This document shows, piece by piece, positions 19,990 to 30,009 of a stretch of DNA of 47,000 nt; the first letter of the stretch is position 1, and every line of letters begins with the position of its first letter. The position numbers and the translations under genes are program-made. The notes under the pieces were generated by a model. That model saw only the letters and a program-made list of their open reading frames with translations, was not told the DNA's origin and ran no database searches. The stretch covers positions 219,001 to 266,000 of the forward strand of contig CAUYUJ010007191.1 in the NCBI GenBank assembly GCA_963575745.1, written 5' to 3'. This stretch comes from Prorocentrum cordatum. Lineage: Eukaryota; Sar; Dinophyceae; Prorocentrales; Prorocentraceae.

Positions 19990-20672
19990 ATCCAGTCGGG
20001 CGCGTCAGCGGCCAAGGCTTCCGCGTGCAAATCACGCGGACCTCGCTGGCGTCGCGGTGGCGCGCAGGCACTGCCACCAGGCCGCGCGAGACGATGGAGT
20101 AGCCCCGCGCGTTTCTCGTGCCGTCTGGCCCCATGCAGGCGCCCATGTTGGCGTCGCGCACGATGACCCCGTTCATCCTGCCGACGATCTCCGAGTTCTC
20201 GAGCACCTCGGGGCCCTCGTTGAAGTCGCCCCCGAGGATCCACTCCTGCTGGAGCGCATGGATGGTGGGGCCCCACTTCGCCAGGATACGCTGGTTCCGC
20301 TCGGTGAGGCCCGCGCTGTTCCACATGTAAGTGGCCCCGCAGATGAGGCCCGTCCTGCTGCAGGCGTCAGCCCAGGCCACGGCGAGTCGCCCCCTGGACT
20401 CACGTGGGCTTAAGCCCCACTGGTTGATCCCCTTGCGCACGGGGCCCATGCCCCTGCTCCATGCCGTAACTATCAAAACTCCAGCGCTGTGACCTGAGTC
20501 GGTCTTAGCGCTGCTAACGACTCCGATGTTCCATCCCTGCTCGCGCATGCGTGTCAGGAGCAGCTCTAGCCGCGCGCCGCTGGCCTGCAGCTCCTGTCCC
20601 GGGACGATGGCGCCCCTGTCACTGCGCCTGATCTGCATCATGGCGCGCTCCAGCGAGCCTACGGAGTTGGCG
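19990..20672 (-). pseudogene. APE/EEP-type endonuclease domain of the decayed retroelement
   Basis: ANSVGSLERAMMQI, VPGQELQAS (metal-binding Glu), and EWILGGDFNEGP (Asp/Asn) are in one frame. The expected C-terminal Asp-His block is not evident, which may be decay. The role would be first-strand nicking of target DNA. Confidence 0.75.
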
Positions 20673-20726
20673 TTGATCGCGTACGCGGCGAGGCTCGCCT
20701 TTGGCCCTCGGCGGCTGGTGCCGCCG

Positions 20727-21738
20727 TTACCCTCGCGAGGGCAGCCACTGCGTCTTGCTGATGGTGATCGCGTCGCCTGGCTGCAGCTCGCCAACCAGAC
20801 ACTGGAGAGCACCCACCACCCTACCAGCCTGCTCAGGGGGCACCCCCGCGCTGACGAGGGCCTTGCTGATGGTGAGCTCGTTGGCGCACGCCTCGAGCTC
20901 GATGAGGTCATCCTTGGCGTGCCCGCCGTCGGTGCAGCGGCGCTTGTTGGTGTCGACGCTGGCGCTGCGTGCCCTGTCGGCGCGCCCCCGTGCGGCGCGG
21001 GCTGCTAGGTCCGCCTCGGCCTTCTTGAAGCGCTCGGCGTGCTTGGCGGCCGCCTCCTCCTCCTTCTTCTGCTCCCTGGCGTGGTCCAACGCAACCGCGA
21101 GCTGCTCGCGCTGCTCGGTGCCGCTGTCCAGGCAATCCCCTGCCCGTTGCAGAAAGGCCAACGCTGCCGCCAATCCCTTCTCTGGCGATGGGACCGCCAG
21201 CTCTTCGATCCGCTTGTTGAGGCCATCCAGTTTCGCGCTGAAGCACTCCATCTTGGCTTTCTCGTCTGTGAGCTTCTCGTGCGTCGCTGCCAGCTCCTCC
21301 TCGGGGCTATCGACTCGCTGCTGGCACCGTGCCCTTTTTATCTGCGACCCTGTTGCGGTCGCGCACCACCCTGCACTCCGTAAAGCAGCGCGGCGCTCCA
21401 TTGTCCAATGATGCCTGCTCGGCGGCGAGCTTCTCCTCGAGCTGCGCCGCCTGCGGCTGCAAAGCCTCCTCCAAGAACGGGTCCTCGGCGAGCTTGCGTC
21501 GCTTTGTCAACTTGGCACGGTCGGGCTGTAGCTTGGCGAGCTGCTCGTCGTGGTGCGGATCCTCGTCGGCGTCCTTGGCCGCTGGGCTGGAACCTGGGCG
21601 TGTCGATGTCGGCCGTGCACCCCCGCATTCCCAGCAATATCCATAGCGCGCGCCGTTGTGGACCTGACTCTGGTCACCACGCCACGTCTTGTTGCTGCCT
21701 TTGCTGCCACCGCCATTCCGCGTTTTGGTGGCAACCAT
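20727..21738 (-). pseudogene. N-terminal zinc-binding and coiled-coil region of the decayed retroelement
   Basis: From MVATKTRNGG at 21,738: GYCWECGGARP (C-x2-C), then long charged heptad-like stretches (EEALQPQAAQLEEKL; after a frame change near 21,320, EEELAATHEKLTDEKAKM and REQKKEEEAAAKHAERF). This resembles an ORF1-like RNA-binding/multimerisation region fused to the polymerase frame. The function is inferred from position and composition only. Confidence 0.6.
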
Positions 21739-22289
21739 CCATGCCCTGTGGCTCCGACACTCGTGGCCACTCTGTAGTCTGAGTGTCAGTACGAACGGGG
21801 GCCTCACGCACGCCTGCAAGCACGGCAAACTCTTGGAGGAAAAACAGAGGAAAGGAGGAGGCGGGGACGCAGAAGAAGGGGCCGCGGCGCTGTGCGGAGA
21901 TCTCTTGCGGCCCAGGCGGCCACTTGTGCAATGCAGAAGGGCCACGCGGCATCCCAGAAGAGAGGGGAGAGAAACAAGGGAAGACAGCGATGCGAGAGAA
22001 GAAGGGGGAGGACGAAAGGGGAACGCACTTGCTTGCCACACCCTAGAGAGGGCATTGAGGGAAGACGATTTACACTTGTTCAATTCATTGTCAAAGCTCG
22101 ACTTTGCTTTGGGAGGCCAAGCTTGTCGAAGTGTATTTGCTCAAGGCAACAGTATGTGTCTTGAGAACGAGAGCGCGGAGTGAACTGTTCTCAAGCTCAT
22201 CCGCATGTGAGCAACAAACTAGTACTGCAAGATCGGTGGCTTTCAAATGTATGCCCTGAAGATCTTCATGAAGTCACTGGGCCGACAAT
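21739..22289. other. 5' flank of the decayed retroelement, no separate gene
   Basis: The minus-strand frame stays open upstream of the chosen ATG to 22,083, but is low-complexity (S/P-rich) with no domain, so I do not extend the gene. No promoter element recognised. Confidence 0.4.
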
Positions 22290-23215
22290 CTCTCAATGCC
22301 AGAAGTCTTCAAAAACCCTGTGGCCCCAAAGGGTTCGCCAGGCGAGGTGCCCAGGACTTCCTCCGCACAGGACGACCCCACGACCCGCCAAAAGGCCATC
22401 GAAAAGACGTCCAACGGGGGCACCCCCCTCCCTTTCCGAGACCCCGAGAAGCTTCCAAGAAGCCTCTGGCCGAAGACACAGGCACGAAGACCACTGGATC
22501 CGCCGCCCCCTTCTGGCTTGCCACAACGGTGCACGGCGCGCCAGATTTCTGAATGATGATTTTTTGAAACATTTCCAGTGGGGTCTCGGCCCAGTCCTAC
22601 GGCCATCCGGAGAGCCACCCCAAAGTAGTTCTAAACTGGCCTGCAAGACAGCCAAGAGGGTCCCGATGGAACCCCAGATGGCCGCAAAATGTCTCCATGA
22701 CGGCCCAAGATGCATCCAAAACGGTCTGAGATGGCCTCGAGATGGCCCACGACGGCCAAGGAGGCCTCCAGAAGGCATCCAAGACCAGCCCGAAGTCTCC
22801 AAGAGGTCCTTCAGGAAGGCCCGAACAAACGAAATGCATGGGCATTCGCTGAATCTCGACCTTCCGACGGCGCAAAACGGTCCAAGAAGCCCCTGCGATC
22901 GCCCCAAGTTCGCCGAAGAGGCCTGCAAGATGGCCCTACGACGGCCGAGCGATCCCAAAAGACGGCATCACAAAGGGCCCCGAGGCGCCCCGGAAAACCT
23001 CCAAGACGCCCATGATGGCCTCCAAGACGGCCTTGCAACGCCCCAGGAAGGCCCCAACTCGGCCCACCAGGAACGCCCTCGGACGGCCAAGGAGTCTACC
23101 AAGGAACGTCCAAAGGCTGCCGAGAAACCCAAGGGAATTCCCAAGAGGCCTCTAAGAGGCCCCCGGGAAGCTCCCGGAAAGCCCCAAGGGTAGACCAAGA
23201 GGCTCCCAAGAAACC
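22290..23215 (-). repeat. Degenerate 10/11-bp array (CCAAGA orientation), array 3
   Basis: Minus-strand version of the TCTTGG array. CCAAGACGGCC/CCAAGAGGCC words recur at about 10-bp steps, more diverged than arrays 1 and 2. A module GGATCCGCCGCCCCCTTCTG near 22,497 is repeated downstream near 23,420. Confidence 0.85.
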
Positions 23216-23700
23216 TCCCTCCCCCTCTTCCTCTTCATCCTTGTTCGTTCCTCTCCTCCTCTTCTTCTTTCTCCCCCACCTGTTCCCCGAAAGACTTGCA
23301 CAACGGCTCGGGGAACACATCATCCGATGATTTGGCCCAGCTCTGGCCGCAATGTTCGGCCACTTAGGCGCCTCCAAAAAGGCAAGGGTCAGCGGTGATT
23401 CGCCGTGGGCGCGTTCGATCCGCCGCCCCCTGCTGGCTTGCCAGCAGGGTGCGCGGCGTACCAGACTTCTGCATGGTTTCGGCTTTGTTGACGATTCCCC
23501 AAGGAGTGTCGGCGCAGCCCAGCGGCCACGCGGCAAGCCGCCGAGAAGGCGCCCTGCCTCGCGCAGCGTTGAGCCGTCCAGCAGCACACGGCTGCGCCAC
23601 CCGAGCACCGCCTCCTCCTACCACGGGGTCTCGGTGGCCGCAGCGACCTGGGCCTCGGAAGACGCTCACGCCCCTGTCCAGAGAACCCACCGGGCACCAC
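23216..23700 (+). repeat. Array-flanking modules shared with 22.5, 25.4 and 26.4 kb
   Basis: 23,235-23,330 (CGGCTCGGGGAACACA) resembles 25,385-25,475. 23,350-23,425 (ATTCGCCGTGGGCG, TTCGATC) resembles 26,382-26,450. 23,420-23,480 (CTGGCTTGCCA, CCAGACTTCTG) resembles 22,497-22,555. No coding evidence. Confidence 0.75.
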
Positions 23701-23705
23701 ATGTG

Positions 23706-23866
23706 TGAAGGGGCCCTGGAACACACAAATAAATACACACAAATAAAAGGATTCCCCATATTCTCCTATATTGTCTGGGTGTTTGTCATCCCCCCCACTT
23801 CCCATATTTTCCTATATTTTCGGGGAAATCGACGATTAATTGTGTCTGTGTTTTTTCCCCTCCTGA
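23706..23866 (+). mobile_element. 161-bp MITE-like element, copy 2
   Basis: Same start (TGAAGGGGCCC) and end (TTTCCCCTCCTGA) as the copies at 9,047 and 24,054. Exact 5-bp flanking repeat ATGTG at 23,701-23,705 and 23,867-23,871. Confidence 0.82.
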
Positions 23867-23871
23867 ATGTG

Positions 23872-24048
23872 AACACGCGCGAGGCGAGGCAACTGCGGGT
23901 ATCACACTGGCGGGCCCCCAAGTCGCGCGCCCAGCGCGATGGCCGCCCGCGGCGCGCTGCCTTCGCCCGGGGCGTCCGCCCCTCCTCCGAAGCCCACGCG
24001 CGCACCGCCGAGCGCGGCTCGGCCTGGCTCGCCCCCATCGCCTGCCTC
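23872..24048. other. GC-rich spacer between two short elements
   Basis: CpG-rich unique sequence, no feature recognised. Confidence 0.4.
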
Positions 24049-24053
24049 ACCTA

Positions 24054-24216
24054 TGAAGGGGCCCACAAACACACAAAGAAATACACACAAATAACATAAT
24101 TCCCCATATTTTCCTATATGTTCTGTGTTTCTGTCTTCCCGCCCACTTCCCATATTTTCCAACATTTTCTGGGGAATCGACGATTAATTGTGTCTGTGTG
24201 TTTCTTTCCCTCCTGA
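24054..24216 (+). mobile_element. 163-bp MITE-like element, copy 3
   Basis: Flanked by ACCTA (24,049-24,053) and ACCCA (24,217-24,221), a 4/5 match consistent with an aged 5-bp target duplication. Same strand as copies 1 and 2. Confidence 0.78.
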
Positions 24217-24220
24217 ACCC

Positions 24221-24427
24221 AGGGGAACGAAGAAATGACATAAACATAAAACCTCGCAGGTCCGCGCGGATTTCTCGGATCGGCTCTGGACACCCCTGCC
24301 TGGCGCGCGGAGCGCGCCAGGGGCGGCGCCGGAGGCGCCGCCAGGGGGGTCCAGCGCGGATCCGATCCGAGAAATCCGCGCGGACCTGCGAGTTTTTTTA
24401 TGTTGATGTCATGTCTTCGTTCCCCTA
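24221..24427. mobile_element. 207-bp foldback element with two inner hairpins
   Basis: Outer arms of roughly 70-85 bp pair end to end: AGGGGAACGAAGAAATGACA with TTCCCCT and CATGTCTTCGT, then CGCAGGTCCGCGCGGATTTC with its complement. Inside are two perfect hairpins: CCTGGCGCGC-GGA-GCGCGCCAGG (24,299-24,321) and GGCGGCGCC-GGA-GGCGCCGCC (24,322-24,342). The folded form is a long stem topped by two arms. No protein is encoded. It abuts copy 3 of the short element; no clear target duplication was found. Confidence 0.88.
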
Positions 24428-24880
24428 CCACCGGGAAGGACCCCGCAGGCCGCTGCGTCGTCTGCCAGAGGCATTGGGGCCGGGGCGCGGCCCGCGCACG
24501 GGGGGCCGCCGCGGCCGGCCGTGCCTCCCCGGAGGGGGCAGCGTGGACTGGGAGAGGGGGGGGGGGCCGCTGCCAGAGCCGCCCTCGGTTGTTTTTGATT
24601 GCTTGTTCACAGAGCATCGCTTCTCTCTTGAGTCTCTCCCTTTTGTTCCTGTTTTTTTTAACCAGCTGCTCAATTACCATTCAATGATAGAACTCATCTG
24701 TGCGAGTACGCTTGCTTATTTCAAAAAGTACTCAATCAACACATTAAACTGAAGTTTTTTTCCGAGAAGAACGCAGGGCGAGGCCCGCGCATGCACTTAC
24801 GAACCAACGTTGCAGTGGAATGCCACAACGAGAAGATCAGTGGCAATCATAACGGATGAACTCAAAGACAAAGCCGTGCA
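24428..24880. other. No gene recognised; A/T-rich toward 24,580-24,760
   Basis: Contains T runs (TGTTTTTTTTAACC near 24,652) and sequence of low GC relative to its surroundings. Confidence 0.4.
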
Positions 24881-25475
24881 AACACTCCAACTCCGTTGGT
24901 GTCTCAATGGTGTCCGCTTTCTCGCCTTTTCGGGCTTCCGACGCTCCATGACGGCACAAGAGACCCCAAGAGGCCCGAAAGAACACCCAGGGTGGCCCAA
25001 GACAGCCAAAGATGCCCCCAAGACGGCCCCATAGACCTCCAAGACGGCCCTCAAGCGCCCAGAGAGGGACCCACAACTGCCCAGAGAGGGCCCCAAGACG
25101 GCCTCCGAAGACCAAAAAGTCACCTCAAGGCCCACAGAAGGGCCCCAAGGGGCCCCCAGGAGGCCACAGGAGGCCCCCAAGAGGCAGCAGGAGGGCCCCA
25201 AGAGGCCTCCAAGAAACCCCCAGAAGGCCCCAATAGAGGCCTCCTCGTCTTCCTCCTCCTCCTCCTCCTCCTCCTCCTCCTCCTCCTCCTCCTCCTCCTC
25301 CTCTTTCTCATCCTCCTCCTCCCCCTCCTCCTACTCCTCCTCCTCCGCCTCCTCATCCTCCTCCTCCTCCTCGTCCTTGTCCTTCTTGTCTTCCCTCTCA
25401 TATTTCTTTCTCTTTCTCTCCCACGTGCTCCCCCAAGGGGTTCTACATCGGCTGGGGGAACACAGAATCCAAAAC
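24881..25475 (-). repeat. 780-bp tandem unit 1: spacer, 10/11-bp array (array 4a), (CTC)n, tail
   Basis: CTCGCCTTTTCGGGCTTCCG at 24,921 recurs at 25,701. The array (about 24,945-25,240) has CCAAGAGGCC-type units and is followed by (CTC)n and a tail with GGGGGAACACAGAATCC. Unit 2 has the same order. Confidence 0.88.
25242..25385 (+). repeat. (CTC)n microsatellite
   Basis: Pure CTC at first, then mixed with TTC, CCC, GTC triplets. Confidence 0.95.
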
Positions 25476-25895
25476 ATGGTCCAGGACGGCCTCCAAGGCA
25501 GCCAACATGACATCCAAGATGGCCACGGTGGCCCCAAGAGAGCCTAAGACAGGCCCAATACGCCTCCTAGACGGCCCCACGAAAGCCCAAGATGCCCTCC
25601 AGACGGCCCAAGAGGCCCCCAAGGCGCCCCAAGAGGATTCCAAGAGGACCTCGAGGACGTCCAAACCATTGATTTCCCGATGGTGGTTCATGTTAGAGTT
25701 CTCGCCTTTTCGGGCTTCCGAAACTCCAAGGCGGCCCCATAAGCGCCCAAGATCGCCACAACGCTCCACGAGACCCCCAAGAGGCCCGCAAGACTACCCA
25801 AGAGGGCCCCCAGACGGCCAAAGAGGCCCCAAAGACGGCCCCATGGACATCCAAGACAGCCCTAAAGCGCACAAAGAGGGACCCACGACTGCCCA

Positions 25896-26036
25896 TACAA
25901 TTAACGCCACAATAAACAACTTCCTCACACGCACATTCATTATTCTAAGTAATACGAACAGAATGTTGAACAACATTCGATCAGCATGCACACTTTCACA
26001 TGCGCGTTACACTGGAAGAGCCTTCCTTAACGAGAC
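25896..26036. mobile_element. 141-bp AT-rich insertion in array 4b
   Basis: Unit 1 reads continuously ACTGCCC-AGAGAGGGCCCC at 25,076-25,094, an empty site. Unit 2 has ACTGCCCA, then about 141 bp of unrelated A/T-rich sequence, then GAGAGAGCCCC. No clear terminal repeats or target duplication, so the class is unknown. Confidence 0.6.
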
Positions 26037-26190
26037 AGAGAGAGCCCCAAGACGGCCTACGAAGGCCAGGAAGTCTCCAGAAGGCCTCCAGAAGGGCCCC
26101 AAGAGGCCCCTAAGAGGCCCCAGGAGGCCCCCGAGGGGTCCCATGAGGCCCCAATAGAAGCCCCTCAGAGGCCCCAAGAGGACCTGAGGA

Positions 26191-26284
26191 GGCCTCCTCC
26201 TCCTCCTCCTCCTCCTCCTCCTCCTCCTCGTCCTCCTCCTCCTCCTCCTCCTCCTCCTCCTCCTCCTCCTCCTCCTCCTCCTCC

Positions 26285-26330
<46 letters not shown>
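26191..26330 (+). repeat. (CTC)n switching to (CAT)n
   Basis: About 95 bp of CTC followed, in the same triplet phase, by about 45 bp of pure CAT. Confidence 0.96.
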
Positions 26331-26450
26331 GATCATCCCCCTTCCTCATCCTTTCTCTTCCTCTCCCGAGCGTTCGCCAAAGTGTTGGCCGCCTGGGCGC
26401 TTCCAAAAGCCAGGGGGGCGGCGGCGACTCGCCGTGGGCGTCTTCGATCG

Positions 26451-27564
26451 AAGGGTCTTCGCTGTCTGGGGAGCCCCGCGGCAAGTGCGCTTGAGCGCCA
26501 GCGCCCGCGGCGCCACCGCGCCCGAGCGCCAGCGCCCGCGGTGCCCCCGCGCCGAGACGACGTGCACCTGCCGCGGCCCACTGCCTCTCGGGTCTCCGTG
26601 CGGTGCGGCTCTCGCCCATGCCGAAGCGTCTGGCGGGCCCCCCCGCGGGATGCCAAAGGGCGCCTGGGGAAGACGGCAGGGGCGAGGGCCGGTGCTCAGG
26701 GCACCCTAAACCAGGACAGCGCCAGCGAGGCCCGAAACAGGGACAATGCTGGCCTGGGCTCCGAATGGAGGAGCATGCTTCGACCCACGGCTGTAGAGGT
26801 CTCGGGCGCGCCCACGTCCTGGTTCATCAGCAAGTCCCCGCTGCATGGGGGGGCCTGAGGTGCCCGGTCGAAAACCGGGAGAGCAGAGGAGGGTGGCGCC
26901 AGCGAGACACGACACGACGCACAGGCCATCTTGCACCACGGCATGCCTGGAAAGCCGTCCCATCGCAACCCGTCGGCACGCCGATGCAGCGCACGAGCGC
27001 CAACTGGGGCCCGCCAGTAGACATTGGGCCAGTCGGCAAGAAGGAAGAGCAGCCTGCCGAGGTCCTCCGAGGTCCGTCCTCCGAGGTCTCCCTATGGTCT
27101 TCCGACTCCGAGATCCTCCGAGGTCCCCCGAGGTGGTCAGCCTCCCAGGGCCAGCTGGAACCCGACGGCCCCCGTGAGGCCCGAAACTGGCCCCGTGAGG
27201 ATTGCCGAAGATGCCCCTGCGACGTGATTTTGTTCACGGCGTCGACCCCCAGAGGTCTGGAACCCTTCCCTAGGACCGTTTTTTCGCCCTGAATCGTTTT
27301 TTGACGGTCCCGAGGCCCGGCGAGGGCCCCCAGAGGCCGACAATAGCGAAAAATCTCCCGTCGCGATTTTTTCACAACGCGAAGAGGTCTGAGCAAGCAG
27401 TCCCCGAGCCCGCGGCCAGTCGCAGCAGCACGGCCACGCAGGTGGTGAGCGCCGCTTCCGCCCGCCGGTCCACGGAGACGGCCTGCATGGTCTCCACCTG
27501 GGAGGTGCAGGAGTGGGAGGGGGCACGCAGGAGGTGGGAGGAGGAAAGACGCGCAAATTCTTCC
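26451..27564. other. No gene recognised; short local repeats
   Basis: A 31-bp tandem pair starts at 26,493 and 26,524 (GAGCGCCAGCGCCCGCGG). CCGAGGTCCTCCGAGGTC-type words cluster at 27,058-27,140. Open frames have no recognisable domain. Confidence 0.45.
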
Positions 27565-27850
27565 CCCTCCTCCTCCCCCTCCCCCTCCCCCTCCTCCCCC
27601 TCCTCCTCCTCCTTCTCCTCTTCCTCCTCCTCCTCCTCCTCCTGCTTCTCCTCCTCCTCCGCCTCCTCGTCCTCCTCCTCCTCCTCCTCCTTCTCCTCTC
27701 CTCCTCCTCCTCCTCCTCCTCCTCCTCCTCCTCCTCCTCCTCCTCCTCCTCCTCCTCCTCCCTCTCCTCCTCCTCCTCCTCCTCCTCCTCCTCCGCCTCC
27801 TCCGCCTCCGCCTCCTCCTCCTCCGCCTCCTCCTGCTCCTCATCATCCCT
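27565..27850 (+). repeat. (CTC)n homopyrimidine microsatellite
   Basis: About 285 bp, with CCC, TTC and GCC variants at both ends. Confidence 0.96.
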
Positions 27851-28600
27851 CTCCGCTGGCGGAAGAGCAATCAAAACGGGTACACCGATGCAGGAAAATG
27901 GGAGGAGACAGGGAGGGCGGCCGAAGGAGGGGACAGGGAGCGAGGGCCGCTCAGGGGGACGGGTCACACCCGGAGCGAGTGGCGCGGCCGGTCCCGCTGG
28001 CGGGGTGGGCGATGGAGGAGGCAAGACACAAATAATTCAGGGCGTGGCCGGGCCGGGATCGGTGTCGGCGCGCGTCGCCTGGCGTGAGTCTCTGACTCAG
28101 AGCTGGCGCCCCTGCTGGAGGGCCCTGTGCTCGTAAGGCCTCCGGGCGGTGAGCGCCCTGTCAATCGAGAGCAGCTCCCATAGCCAGCGATGAGTGGCCT
28201 AGCTCGAACGCCTTCGCTCTAGCTCGAGCGTCCTCGATAGCACTGCACCGCTCGGCAGGCTGGGTGGAGCGACCGTGCCGTGGAATTTCGGCATGAGGGA
28301 AAGAGGCAACAGGCCATGGGCCATGTAACATGAGGCTCTTCTCAGCACCAGCTTTTTATCCTGAGTCGCTGTCCGACGCTCCCGACGCACAGGGAGGGCC
28401 CCACGGGGCTCCAAAATGGTTTTAAAAAAGGACCCGTGTGCGTTCAGGACTTCTTCTCTGCATGGTGCGATGCCTTGTCGGTTGCGCTCCTGGGCCAGTG
28501 AGCACCGGACTGGCGAGCAGGCGGCAAAGGACGACGATCCGTCCACGGCCAGCCCACGGGGACCCCCGCCAGAAGGGCGGCGCGTATGGCCATGAACTTC
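27851..28600. other. No gene recognised
   Basis: Contains a 20-bp near-duplicate (CTAGCTCGAACGCCTTCGCT / CTAGCTCGAGCGTCCTCGAT, around 28,199-28,240). Otherwise unique. Confidence 0.4.
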
Positions 28601-28621
28601 GAGGAGACCTTAGGCGAGAGC

Positions 28622-28755
28622 TCCTCTTACAAGAAGAAGTTCTTCTTGTAAGAGGATCTTCAAGGAAGAAGAAGTTGTTATTGTAAGAGACTTCTTTTTC
28701 TTACAAGAAGAAGAAGAAGTTCTATCAAGGATGGTTCTTCTGAAGAACCATCCTT
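28622..28755. repeat. Cluster of three hairpins, two with single-base centres
   Basis: 28,622-28,656: 17-bp perfect arms (TCCTCTTACAAGAAGAA) around one G. 28,681-28,706: TTGTAAGA / TCTTACAA with a 10-base loop. 28,727-28,755: 14-bp perfect arms (AAGGATGGTTCTTC) around one T. CTTACAAGAAGAAG recurs in both orientations. Confidence 0.93.
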
Positions 28756-28839
28756 AATCTGTACAGCCTTAGCAATGTTTGCATGTTCTGGCCTCCCGGT
28801 TGAAGGAAGTCTCTAGCAAGAGCCTCACGTCCAGAATCA
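28756..28839. other. Short unique spacer
   Basis: No feature recognised between the hairpin cluster and the 83-bp repeat block. Confidence 0.3.
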
Positions 28840-29400
28840 TCCGAAATCCATCCCAATAGCTGTTGCAAGATAAGCATACCAAAACGCGCGGGCGCTATGG
28901 CGAGAGTCACCTCTGGAACAGGAATCGCCCTCTACCCCTGTAAGGGTTGCCAACTTGTTCGACGAATGCGAGCGGAACAACGGAAAGCACCCCATTTTAA
29001 TAAAAACCGCCCTCCATCCTCGTGGCTGCTGCAAGCTTTTACGTAACACAAATGTGCGCGGCTCTGAGGCGAGAGCCACAACTTGAACACGAAGTCCTCT
29101 CCATCTGTGTAACTGTTGCAACACTTTTACGGCGAACGAGCCCCCTCCATCCGTGTGACTGTTGCAAGCTTGTGCGACGATAGTGCATGGCGCTAAGGCG
29201 AGATCCACATTTTGGAGAAGAGCCCACTTCATCGGTGTGAGTTCTGCAAGCTTTTAAAACGAATGTGCGCGGCGCGACGGCGAGAACCACATTTTGAAAA
29301 CCACCCCACCTCCGTCCAGGCTTCGACATCATCAATGGTGAGGAAGTCTCAGACGAGGCTCCCAGCCCGCCCTTCCGATACGCCTCGAATTGTGACACGA
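28840..29400 (+). mobile_element. 'R83' dispersed element, copy C (lacks leader)
   Basis: Degenerate 83-bp repeats (GCGAGATCCACATTTTGG near 29,203, GCGAGAACCACATTTTGA near 29,279) and the conserved tail (GTGAGGAAGTCTC, CCGCCCTTCCGATACGCCTC). The leader present in copies A and B is not recognisable upstream. Confidence 0.75.
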
Positions 29401-30009
29401 AAGCGCTCTCAAACGACTCGCAAAACGCGCATTACAGGGGACGCTCCTCCCCACCTCAATTTTCGCCAGCGCCGTCTGGGAATGGCTCGGGGTAGCCAAT
29501 TCGCTCCAGCGCGACTCGTGAGGTTACCCCCCCCCCCCAGTAACGCCCGCCATCGCCAGAAAATGCAAGAACGGGCTCCAGTCTCCAGGGGGGAGTTGTC
29601 CATGACGGGGAGGAGGAGGAGGAGGAGGAAGAGGAGGAGGAGGAGGAGGACGAGGAGGACAGGGCTGGACCTAAACGTTGTTTTTCGTTGCGTTCGTGCT
29701 GTTTCTCGCTTTGCTCCACCCGTCTTCCTGCACCCCCCTCCCACCACGAGAAACGAACCACAGCCGAAGCCCAGCAGAACAGCGTCCAGGCCCAGCCCTG
29801 GGAGGAGGACAGGGGGGCCCCGTTGGGAGTGAGGCACGGCGTGCTCTGGGAACTGGGGGCGGGGGAGGAGGAGCAGCCCGCGGCCCGGTCGTCCGGGGGC
29901 ACCGCCAGGAGGACGGCACGGCGTGGTTGCCGTGGGTACGGGCGGTGTGGAGGGGAGCAGATTGCTGCAGGGACTGACCGTCCCGGCATTCCCATAGTCC
30001 TACCGCGAT
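29401..30009. other. No gene recognised; short (GAG)n at 29,608-29,660
   Basis: Mixed sequence with a C10 run near 29,530 and a GAG tract. No protein domain seen on either strand. Confidence 0.45.

Larger units (their letters stand above)
16579..21738 (-). pseudogene. Decayed retroelement polyprotein: Zn-binding/coiled coil, endonuclease, RT, RNase H
   Basis: Read right to left, recognisable pieces are in colinear order. They are an N-terminal segment from a candidate ATG at 21,738, an endonuclease domain (about 20,672-19,990), RT (about 19,120-18,150) and RNase H (about 17,240-16,750). The reading frame changes near 21,320, 20,730, between the endonuclease and RT, at 18,555-18,562 (an 8-base homopolymer between RT motifs A and C), near 17,850 and near 17,700. 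In-frame TAG codons occur at 17,044-17,046 and 16,930-16,932. Intact members would make a single long protein that copies its own RNA into the genome. This copy cannot without many corrections; a few breaks in homopolymers could be assembly errors, but the number argues for real decay. Confidence 0.85.
25476..26450 (-). repeat. 780-bp tandem unit 2: array (array 4b), (CTC)n/(CAT)n, tail
   Basis: Paralogous to 24,881-25,475; for example GGGACCCACGACTGCCCA here and GGGACCCACAACTGCCCA at 25,067. It differs by a 141-bp insertion and a CAT extension of the microsatellite. Confidence 0.85.

Noticed and set aside
19796-20413. Plus-strand open frames opposite the decayed retroelement
   Set aside because: Antisense shadows of the endonuclease and RT frames in GC-rich DNA.
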